A stretch of DNA of 7,652 nt from Rhodobiaceae bacterium (GTDB lineage Bacteria > Pseudomonadota > Alphaproteobacteria > MED-G09), in NCBI GenBank assembly GCA_002683015.1, contig NYSO01000070.1, positions 1 through 7,652 on the forward strand, given 5' to 3'. The notes under the pieces were generated by a model. That model ran no database searches. It was given only the letters and a program-made list of their open reading frames with translations, and had not been told where the DNA came from. This document shows positions 1-5,557 of the stretch, piece after piece; the first letter of the stretch is position 1, and every line of letters begins with the position of its first letter. The translations under genes and the position numbers were made by a program.

Positions 1-80
1 TAGAAAGTTTTGAAGAGTCCTATACATATAAAATTGAAAATGGTATTTCTTTATTTAAAAAAAATTTAAAAAATGAGTAA
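1..80 (+). CDS. 3' end of an unrecognised gene (partial)
   Basis: Reading from base 3, an open frame of 25 codons runs to a TAA at 78-80. Its residues include ESFEESYTYKIENG and end in KKNLKNE. The gene begins before the window, so neither family nor length can be judged, and I do not recognise the tail. It is taken as coding because the composition is protein-like and because the next gene starts inside it: the ATG at 73 overlaps the last 8 bases (ATGAGTAA), an arrangement typical of translational coupling within an operon. An accidental open frame of this length is possible in AT-rich DNA, but the tight junction argues against it. Confidence 0.55.
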   Translation, partial: ESFEESYTYKIENGISLFKKNLKNE

Positions 81-246
81 AACTTCTATAGTCATAATAG
101 TCTATATAATTGGGCTTATATTTGGAGCTTTAGTTCTTAAAATCTGGAGTGCTGATACTAGCGTTTTAAAAGGTCTTTTAGGCCTTGGTTGGACAGCTCT
201 TCTTTTAATAGGAATATTTTTTGCTGAAAAGAATGATAAAAACTAA
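73..246 (+). CDS. Small two-helix membrane protein, 57 residues
   Basis: The ATG at 73 opens a 57-codon frame ending at TAA 244-246. The product has two hydrophobic segments, about residues 5-23 (SIVIIVYIIGLIFGALVLK) and 33-51 (KGLLGLGWTALLLIGIFF). A short loop (WSADTS) joins them and the tail is charged (AEKNDKN), so it should be an inner-membrane helical hairpin. The start overlaps the preceding gene by 8 bases and the end overlaps the next start at 233 by 14 bases, so the three are probably coupled in translation. No strong Shine-Dalgarno sequence precedes it. I do not recognise a family or a function. It could be an accessory subunit of a membrane complex encoded upstream, but that is only inference from position. 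Confidence 0.7.
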   Translation: MSKTSIVIIVYIIGLIFGALVLKIWSADTSVLKGLLGLGWTALLLIGIFFAEKNDKN

Positions 247-655
247 ATATTTTATTTTTCTTTTTTTAATCATTTTACCACTTCAAAATTTAAAATCAGA
301 AATAATTGTTCTGAGTGGATGCGACGACAAACAGGATGAGTTTTTAAAAAATGAATACATTTTTAATTTAAATGAATTAATAATGACAAGGAATTACGTT
401 TACAAAGAAAAAACATATCAAAAATATAAATTGACGGACCTGAGTGTTAAAAAATCCAACTCTTATGTAAGAAATATTTATGAGGAAGATGGAAAAATTT
501 TAACACATAAACATGGTTATCCACAATTTTATACTCAAATTTTGTTTAAAAAAGGAAAACAAGAGGTTTTCATAAAAACTGTTTTAAATGATGAAGAAGG
601 TATTTCAAAAATTTCCACATGTAAAAAAATAGAAAAATTTGATAACGAAAGTTAA
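233..655 (+). CDS. Exported protein of unknown function, 140 residues
   Basis: The frame could begin at a TTG at 221, but the ATG at 233 is preferred. It puts a classical signal peptide (MIKTKYFIFLFLIILPLQ) at the very N-terminus and has a weak purine stretch (GAAAAG) just upstream. Cleavage is likely near residue 22 (NLKS|E). The mature part is about 118 mostly polar, Lys/Tyr-rich residues with two cysteines only, C30 and C130, near the two ends. These could form a disulfide in the periplasm. I recognise no domain. The gene overlaps the preceding membrane-protein gene by 14 bases and shares a TTAA with the converging small gene at 652-777. Export looks solid; the role is unknown. Confidence 0.8.
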   Translation: MIKTKYFIFLFLIILPLQNLKSEIIVLSGCDDKQDEFLKNEYIFNLNELIMTRNYVYKEKTYQKYKLTDLSVKKSNSYVRNIYEEDGKILTHKHGYPQFYTQILFKKGKQEVFIKTVLNDEEGISKISTCKKIEKFDNES

Positions 656-777
656 TTCTTCTTCTTATTTTTAATTAAGTTCCTTTTTTTAGTTCCAAAT
701 CTACTATTAGTTATATTGCTTCTATGTTTTGCATAAGCTTGTTTTTGTGCTTGTTTCATGGCTCTTTTTGATGACAT
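652..777 (-). CDS. Very basic 41-residue protein
   Basis: On the minus strand an ATG at 777 opens a 41-codon frame ending in TAA at 652-654. It starts MSSKRAMKQAQKQAYAKHRS and ends in NLIKNKKKN. By my count it has 14 Lys/Arg plus one His and no Asp or Glu, so it should be a nucleic-acid- or ribosome-binding type of peptide; that is inference from charge only. It starts six bases after the stop of the phosphatase gene and so is probably co-transcribed with it. Without it, 128 bases would be empty in an otherwise packed region. There is no visible Shine-Dalgarno sequence and no recognised family. The main doubt is that a short Lys-rich frame arises easily in A-rich DNA. The Ala, Gln, Arg and His content makes that less likely. 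Confidence 0.6.
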   Translation of the reverse strand: MSSKRAMKQAQKQAYAKHRSNITNSRFGTKKRNLIKNKKKN

Positions 778-783
778 AATAAT

Positions 784-1341
784 TTAATAATTTATTTCTA
801 TACTTCCTATCATATTAAAATTTTTATCAGAAACAACTATTTCACCTGATGATGGTCCGTAATTTAATACTTCAGATATTAATACATAGTGTGTTACGAA
901 GACTAAATTTTCATTACTTTCATACTTTTTTATATAATTATTTAGTTCTTTAATTTGTTTATCTTTATTTTTTGCATATTTAGAGCTGTAAAAAGAATTT
1001 AAGAAACTATTTGTTGAATAATCATCAAAAGCAATTTTAGCTGTTTCTTTACATCTACACCATTCGCTAGATAAAACTTTATCAATTTTAATTTTATTTT
1101 CTCTAAAAAATGCACCAATATATTGAGCTTGTTTTCTACCAATGTTACTTAGATTCCTTTGAGTGGAACAATCGTTTAAATTGAAATTAATAGGATCTCC
1201 ATTTCCAGGTGCGTATGCGTGTCTAATAAATATTAATTTTCCACCCTTATCAAGTTGATCGATTAAATTTTTATTTAAATCTGCTTTAATAGGTGTACTA
1301 AAAGTTATAAATATTATTATAAAGAATTTTATAAATTTCAT
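784..1341 (-). CDS. Exported histidine phosphatase family protein
   Basis: The 185-residue product begins with a signal peptide (MKFIKFFIIIFITFSTPIKA, cleavage after A20). The phosphoglycerate-mutase-like fold follows: the RHA motif at R40-H41-A42 gives the phospho-accepting histidine, SSEWCRCKETA at 91-101 carries the second conserved arginine (R96), and VTHY at 149-152 supplies the second catalytic histidine (H151). The stretch DCSTQRNLSNIGR (57-69) is typical of a subgroup of exported bacterial members. The expected role is hydrolysis of a phosphomonoester in the periplasm; the substrate is unknown. C58, C95 and C97 are unusual for an exported enzyme and might form a disulfide. The ATG at 1341 faces the udgB ATG at 1344, so its promoter must lie inside udgB or it is read without a leader. 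Confidence 0.88.
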   Translation of the reverse strand: MKFIKFFIIIFITFSTPIKADLNKNLIDQLDKGGKLIFIRHAYAPGNGDPINFNLNDCSTQRNLSNIGRKQAQYIGAFFRENKIKIDKVLSSEWCRCKETAKIAFDDYSTNSFLNSFYSSKYAKNKDKQIKELNNYIKKYESNENLVFVTHYVLISEVLNYGPSSGEIVVSDKNFNMIGSIEINY

Positions 1342-1343
1342 TT

Positions 1344-2024
1344 ATGGATATTAGATTAAATAATTTAAACAAAACAATAGTTAACTGTAAAAAATGTCCA
1401 AGACTAGTTAAATTTGTTAATAAAATAAGTACAAAAAAAAGAAAACAAAATATTGATGAAATTTACTGGGGTAAACCTGTTCCAGGATTTGGAAACTTAG
1501 ATTCGAAATTAGCTATAATTGGTCTAGCACCAGCTGCTCACGGAGGCACAAGAACTGGAAGAGCTTTTACTGGAGATAAATCAGGAGATTTTTTATTCAA
1601 ATGTTTGTACGAAGTTGGGATCTCAAATTCTCCTTTTTCAAAAAATTTAAATGATAATTTAAAATTAAAATCCACTTACATTACAAATATTCTTAAATGT
1701 GTGCCTCCTGAAGACAAACCTCTTAGTAATGAAATTTCAAACTGCTCTAACTTTTTTGATGAAGAAATTTTATCTTTAAAAAAACTAAAAGTAATAGTTA
1801 CATTGGGTAAAGTTGCTTTTGATAATTGTATTAAATTATATAAACAAAAATTTAATATAAAAAGAAAATTCATTTTTGAACATGGTAAAACACAGTTATT
1901 GCCAAATGGTTTAATAATATTATCAAGTTATCATCCGAGCCCCAGAAATGTTAATACAAAGCTTATTTCAAATAAGATGATGGTTAATTTATTTAAAAAA
2001 GCAAAGAGGCTTTCTAAGTTTTAA
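1344..2024 (+). CDS. udgB: Family 5 uracil-DNA glycosylase (Fe-S, UdgB type)
   Basis: This 226-residue enzyme should remove uracil (and, in known relatives, other deaminated bases) from DNA to start base-excision repair in the cytoplasm. Motif 1 is GLAPAAHGG at 60-68, the family 5 form lacking the catalytic Asp/Asn of families 1 and 4. It is followed by RTGRAFTGD (70-78). The closing motif is HPSPRN (197-202). Four cysteines, C15 and C18 (CKKC) plus C119 and C134, are spaced as the 4Fe-4S ligands of families 4 and 5. The ATG at 1344 is the only plausible start because C15 must be included. No Shine-Dalgarno sequence is visible and the start lies two bases from the divergent phosphatase start. 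The 3' end overlaps the thioesterase gene by 11 bases. Confidence 0.92.
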   Translation: MDIRLNNLNKTIVNCKKCPRLVKFVNKISTKKRKQNIDEIYWGKPVPGFGNLDSKLAIIGLAPAAHGGTRTGRAFTGDKSGDFLFKCLYEVGISNSPFSKNLNDNLKLKSTYITNILKCVPPEDKPLSNEISNCSNFFDEEILSLKKLKVIVTLGKVAFDNCIKLYKQKFNIKRKFIFEHGKTQLLPNGLIILSSYHPSPRNVNTKLISNKMMVNLFKKAKRLSKF

Positions 2025-2436
2025 TAGTATCACAAAAATAAGGTTTAAATTTTGAATATATTTCGTTTGGAATCTTAACTGGTTTTCCATCCTCGCTAAT
2101 AAAAACTAAGTGAACTTGAGCCTCTACGATAGTTTCTTCTCCCTTTGTAATAATCTGATTCATAAAAAAAGAGGTTTTGGTAATTGATTTTACGAAAGAC
2201 CTTACTGTCAATTCATCTTCTAAATGAGCTGATTTTTTATATTCAATATTACATGATTTAACAATTATTAATGAATTAAATTGATTTAGAACTTTTTTAT
2301 TACTAAAACCAATTGAAAATAAAGCTTCAGTTCTGGCTCTTTCTAAAAATTTCAAATAATTTGCATAATATACCACTCCGCCAGAATCGGTATCTTCATA
2401 GTAAACTTTTAATTTATGAAAAAAATTTTCATGCAT
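2014..2436 (-). CDS. ybgC: YbgC-type acyl-CoA thioesterase (4HBT, hotdog fold)
   Basis: The 140-residue protein carries the YbgC signature at its N-terminus: VYYEDTDSGGVVYYANYLKFLERART at 11-36, given here by key residues Y12-Y13-E14-D15, catalytic D17, G19-G20, Y23, N26-Y27 and E32-R33. Members are cytoplasmic hotdog thioesterases that hydrolyse short or long acyl-CoA or acyl-ACP. In many Gram-negatives the gene sits next to tol-pal and acts in envelope lipid metabolism. Here no tol or pal gene is adjacent. Instead it follows the DUF3047 gene by 12 bases, so those two are probably one operon. It ends in TAG at 2014-2016 inside the udgB 3' end. The length is normal for the family; the physiological substrate is not known. 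Confidence 0.88.
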   Translation of the reverse strand: MHENFFHKLKVYYEDTDSGGVVYYANYLKFLERARTEALFSIGFSNKKVLNQFNSLIIVKSCNIEYKKSAHLEDELTVRSFVKSITKTSFFMNQIITKGEETIVEAQVHLVFISEDGKPVKIPNEIYSKFKPYFCDTIKT

Positions 2437-2448
2437 ATTTATATCAAT

Positions 2449-3099
2449 TTAATCTGCTGAAAAGTAAATGTTCTGATAATAAGCTATCGCTATCATTTTT
2501 GAATTATCTGTATCAGACATAATAGCTAAACCATCTAACTCGTTTACGTCTAAATTATGAAATTTCTTAAAATCTTCCTTTACATTAGATTTTACTGTAA
2601 TCCATTCGTCTAAATTATTTTTTGTAGAAGCTAAAACGTTATCAATAGACTTTTTTGTGTAAGGACTTGGAGAGTAAAAACCAACTTCATTATTACTTGA
2701 AAAAACATAATTTATAGCCCTATTAGATAGTGGCGTGGCTCCTGTCTTTTTTATAACAAAAACTCTTGCTGCAAAGTCATGCCCTTTTTTTGTATTTTCT
2801 TTTATTCCAGGTAAATCTCTTTCAATTTTCCATGTAATATTGATAAAAGGGGTTTGATTGAGATCAATTTTTACCTCTTTTCCTAAACCAGAAGCAGCAT
2901 TATCTGCTATTGCTTTTAAGAAGTTGCCATTTTCGTTAGACCCTACTTCATAAATTGTCTTATTGTCTGCTCCTCTAACCTTTCTGACCTCTAATTTAGA
3001 AAGTTCTGTATCAGTAAATTCAAATACCTTTACATCCTCTGCGAAACAAGCGCTCCACATTAGGACAAAGACAATAAAAACTCTCATTATAAATTTCAT
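2449..3099 (-). CDS. DUF3047 family exported protein
   Basis: The 216-residue product starts with a signal peptide (MKFIMRVFIVFVLMWSACFA, cleavage after A20; M5 is an alternative start). The rest matches what I know of the DUF3047 family: the W-x-I-E-R-x-L-P-G segment (90-98), DFAARVFVI (108-116), RAINYVFS (127-134), the PYTKK segment (146-150), and GLAIMSDTDNS (190-200) near the end, followed by a Tyr-rich strand (YYQNIYF). The family probably forms a beta-rich periplasmic domain; no biochemical function is established. It is the first gene of a likely two-gene operon with the thioesterase 12 bases downstream. Its 5' side is the small divergent gap at 3100-3184. Family assignment is fairly sure and function is open. 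Confidence 0.82.
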   Translation of the reverse strand: MKFIMRVFIVFVLMWSACFAEDVKVFEFTDTELSKLEVRKVRGADNKTIYEVGSNENGNFLKAIADNAASGLGKEVKIDLNQTPFINITWKIERDLPGIKENTKKGHDFAARVFVIKKTGATPLSNRAINYVFSSNNEVGFYSPSPYTKKSIDNVLASTKNNLDEWITVKSNVKEDFKKFHNLDVNELDGLAIMSDTDNSKMIAIAYYQNIYFSAD

Positions 3100-3184
3100 A
3101 AATTAATTTAAAAAAAATTGTTAATACATTATTTTGACAAGATTTAAACATCCAAAAATCAATATTTATCTTTATATCATAATT
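3100..3184. promoter_or_regulatory. Divergent intergenic region, candidate promoters
   Basis: This is the only clearly non-coding gap between divergent genes in the window, so it must hold at least the DUF3047 promoter. A perfect TTGACA -35 hexamer lies at 3134-3139 (+), but no good -10 box stands 16-18 bases after it. On the minus strand the same bases read TTGTCA, followed about 17 bases later by a T-run. Two near-palindromic arms, TTGTTAA (3118-3124) and TTGACAA (3134-3140), are nine bases apart and could be an operator. Promoter consensus in such AT-rich genomes is weak evidence, so only the location is reasonably supported. Confidence 0.35.
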
Positions 3185-3322
3185 ATGAAGACAATTTCTA
3201 TTTTTATACTCTTAATTTATTGGTCAATCATGATTTTTGCACCAGTTATGTCAAAAGATATTAAATTTAGCCGAGCAAAAATAAATAATACTAAAATAGT
3301 CGAGCAGAAACCTCGGATTTAA
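3185..3322 (+). CDS. Small secreted or anchored cationic peptide, 45 residues
   Basis: The frame is open from 3134, but the ATG at 3185 is chosen because it places the hydrophobic stretch (TISIFILLIYWSIMIFAPVM, residues 3-22) right at the N-terminus behind one lysine. Cleavage is possible after V-M-S (residue 23), which would release about 22 residues with seven Lys/Arg and only two acidic residues. Without cleavage it would be a single-helix membrane protein with a cationic tail. It lies opposite the DUF3047 gene and shares the TTAA at 3319-3322 with the dehydrogenase stop. I do not recognise a named family. The signal-like start and the exact fit between neighbours favour a real gene, though it is short. 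Confidence 0.55.
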   Translation: MKTISIFILLIYWSIMIFAPVMSKDIKFSRAKINNTKIVEQKPRI

Positions 3323-4071
3323 TAGGTAGAACGACCACCGCTTATATCGAAAACAGCAGCTGTAGAAAAAGTATTTTCCTCAGATGAAAGCCAACAAACT
3401 AGAGAGGTAAACTCTTCTACCTCAAGAAATCTTCCTCTTGGTACTTTGGATAACATTCTTTGAACATGCTCTTTTGTCATTTGATCTAAAATTCTTGTTT
3501 TGGCTCCAGCAGGAGTAATTGTATTTACTGCTATATTTTTGTCAGCTAACTCTTTACCCAAAGATTTTGTTAGTCCAATTATACCTGCTTTTCCTACACT
3601 ATATGCGCTGGCATTAGCATTTCCGTCCTTTCCAGCGACAGATGCAACGTTTACAATTCTACCATAATTATTTTTGATCATGTTTGGAACTATCGTTCTA
3701 CAACAATTAAATGTTCCCATTAAATTTATATCAACAACTTTTTTCCACATTTTAATGTCATATTCCCACAATGAGGCTGTTGGACCAGTAATACCAGCAT
3801 TATTGATCAAAATATCTATATTAGTTTTTTCTGTAATTGCATTAATGCATTTTTCAACTTCTTCATAATTTGATACATCAATTGTATTTGAGCTTAAATT
3901 TGGATTACTAATGTCTTTTTCAGCTTTTGCTAACATTTTAGAGTCAATGTCCCATATTATTACCCTCGCTCCTGATTTTAAAAATCTTTTAGCTATATCA
4001 AGACCAAACCCTTGTGCACCACCGGTTACTAAAGCTGTTTTTTTTGAGAAATCAAAAGTGATTTTTTTCAT
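3319..4071 (-). CDS. Short-chain dehydrogenase/reductase (SDR), NAD-type
   Basis: The 250-residue classical SDR should catalyse NAD(P)-dependent oxidation of a hydroxyl or reduction of a keto group in the cytoplasm. The Rossmann motif TGGAQGFG is at 16-23. D41 at the end of strand 2 (IIWDID) points to NAD(H) rather than NADP(H). NNAG is at 90-93, and the catalytic tetrad is N116, S144, Y157 and K161 (YSVGK). The C-terminus (AAVFDISGGRSTY) resembles SDRs often linked to sugar or sugar-acid oxidation more than housekeeping FabG, but that is an impression. Its ATG lies three bases after the NCS1 stop, and it is the last gene of the minus-strand transport operon. The stop overlaps the converging small gene by four bases and no terminator hairpin is visible behind it. 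Confidence 0.88.
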   Translation of the reverse strand: MKKITFDFSKKTALVTGGAQGFGLDIAKRFLKSGARVIIWDIDSKMLAKAEKDISNPNLSSNTIDVSNYEEVEKCINAITEKTNIDILINNAGITGPTASLWEYDIKMWKKVVDINLMGTFNCCRTIVPNMIKNNYGRIVNVASVAGKDGNANASAYSVGKAGIIGLTKSLGKELADKNIAVNTITPAGAKTRILDQMTKEHVQRMLSKVPRGRFLEVEEFTSLVCWLSSEENTFSTAAVFDISGGRSTY

Positions 4072-4074
4072 AAA

Positions 4075-5532
4075 TTATTTTTTTGCTAACAAATAATAAA
4101 CAAACCCTGAAATAAATGCTCCGATGATCCATGAGTAAGACTGTAGAAACATTAAATTAGAATTCCAAATTGTTGAGCTTGAAAAAATAAAACCTAGAAT
4201 TAATGAATAAACGCCCTTTATATGCCATCCTCCAGTATAAAAATAGGCACCATTTATTTCTAATGAGTAAATATCTTTGTTTAAAAGATCGCCTTTTTTT
4301 ATAAAATAAAAATCTGCAATCATCAGACCAAATATTGGACCAAAAAAAGCTCCAAATGTATCCACAAAAGATAAAATTCCAATTTGACTTATATAGGTTA
4401 ACCAAAAAATACTTATTAAAAAACCAAAAACAGAAATGATAATGCTTGTTTTTTTTATAGAAAGTTTACTTGGAGCTAAATTTACCATTACATATTGTGA
4501 TGGAATGAAATTAGCAATTAAGTTAGTGGATGCTGATGCAATTATAATTAATATTAAAACTAAATAAGTAACTAAAATGTTGTTTAAAGATCCAATAATG
4601 TCTGTTGGATTTGTCAAAATTCTAGATAGACTTTCGGGACTTTGTTTTAAAAAGGCGTCTGTGCCAACAACTATGAATAAAGCAAAAAATGAAAATATAA
4701 TCAAATTTAAGATTAAACTTAAATTCCCTTTTTTAAGTTCACTCTCATTCTTTACATAACGTGAAAAGTCACCATAACTTAAAATTATAATTGAAAAATA
4801 TGCAAAAGTAGTTCCAGCAACAGTTGCGAGAGGTCCTAGGTTTTCTAAGTTAATAAAATTATTATAGTTAATTGAGTTAATAAATGCATCAGTTGTAAAT
4901 TTAACATCGCTTAAAAGAATTGAGAAAAAAAATAATATTATACCTAAATAAATTGAAACAGCCGAAAATTGAATCAACTTCTTGTTAAAAATCATTCCAG
5001 CACTAAATAAAAATGTTTGCAAAACAATTGAGATTACAATTGAAGACCAATCGATAATATTTAAACCTAAGAAAAATGTAAGTAAGATTTCATGATCTAA
5101 CAAAGAAGGTTGAATTGAAAAAATTATTACTCTTATTAGATAACCAAAAGCTTTAGATAAAAAATACGTTTGAATACCAAACATAAAAATTCCAACTAAT
5201 CCTCTCAATAATCCAAAATACTTTGCGCCACTAATCCCTAAAGAAGATCTCAACATCACTATAAAAGGTAATCCAAATTTTTGGGAGGGCTTGCCTATCA
5301 TGTTCGAAAAAAAGTAAACTAGTAATGATCCAATTATTGTTCCAAAAAACACAATAAAAGTATTTAAATCATAAATTAAATAAAGAGATGTAATTAACGA
5401 AAACCCTATAACACTTTGAATATTCACACCCCAAAAGCAAAATAAATCTTTCCAATCCCAGTCTTTATTATTAGGATTTACAGACACTAAATCCCAGTTG
5501 GTTAATGTTTTTTTTGATTTTTGCTGACTCAC
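4075..5532 (-). CDS. NCS1 family permease (nucleobase/hydantoin/vitamin type)
   Basis: The 485-residue inner-membrane protein should have about 12 helices and import a small ring compound with a cation. NCS1 hallmarks are visible: the N-terminal NWDLVSV (12-18) with DWDWKDLFCFWG (24-35), FIVMLRSSLGISGAK (90-104), GIQTY (119-123, the glutamine matching a substrate-contact position in Mhp1), GDFSRYV (254-260), STNLIANFIP (335-344) with NLAPSKLS (351-358), and YTGGWHIKGVY (432-442). Known NCS1 substrates include uracil, cytosine, purines, allantoin, hydantoins, thiamine and pyridoxine; the choice cannot be made here. The start is a GTG at 5532, since an in-frame TAA directly precedes it and the next ATG would delete the first helices. 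It follows dctM by 25 bases. Confidence 0.88.
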   Translation of the reverse strand: MSQQKSKKTLTNWDLVSVNPNNKDWDWKDLFCFWGVNIQSVIGFSLITSLYLIYDLNTFIVFFGTIIGSLLVYFFSNMIGKPSQKFGLPFIVMLRSSLGISGAKYFGLLRGLVGIFMFGIQTYFLSKAFGYLIRVIIFSIQPSLLDHEILLTFFLGLNIIDWSSIVISIVLQTFLFSAGMIFNKKLIQFSAVSIYLGIILFFFSILLSDVKFTTDAFINSINYNNFINLENLGPLATVAGTTFAYFSIIILSYGDFSRYVKNESELKKGNLSLILNLIIFSFFALFIVVGTDAFLKQSPESLSRILTNPTDIIGSLNNILVTYLVLILIIIASASTNLIANFIPSQYVMVNLAPSKLSIKKTSIIISVFGFLISIFWLTYISQIGILSFVDTFGAFFGPIFGLMIADFYFIKKGDLLNKDIYSLEINGAYFYTGGWHIKGVYSLILGFIFSSSTIWNSNLMFLQSYSWIIGAFISGFVYYLLAKK

Positions 5533-5557
5533 TTAAACAATATAAAACTAAAATTTA

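Noticed and set aside
221..232. TTG start extending the exported protein by four residues
   Set aside because: The ATG at 233 gives a cleaner signal peptide and a normal start codon.
1261..1343. TATAAA/TATTAT boxes as a specific udgB promoter
   Set aside because: Such boxes occur everywhere in this AT-rich DNA and no convincing -35 stands at the right distance.
1676..1873. 65-codon minus-strand frame opposite udgB
   Set aside because: It is a shadow of the glycosylase gene with no protein features of its own.
2313..2522. + strand frame spanning the thioesterase start and the DUF3047 end
   Set aside because: It is antisense to two supported genes and without motifs.
3134..3184. Longer start for the small peptide gene (17 extra residues)
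   Set aside because: This would put polar residues before the signal-like helix and overlaps the candidate promoter; the ATG at 3185 fits better.
3271..3316. CCGAG (3271) and CTCGG (3312) as a terminator stem for the dehydrogenase transcript
   Set aside because: The arms are only five bases long and 36 bases apart, lie inside a coding frame, and have no U-run.
4157..4405. 82-codon minus-strand frame in another phase within the NCS1 gene
   Set aside because: The Trp/Phe/Tyr-rich product is a frame-shifted reading of the permease, whose own frame is unbroken and has family motifs.
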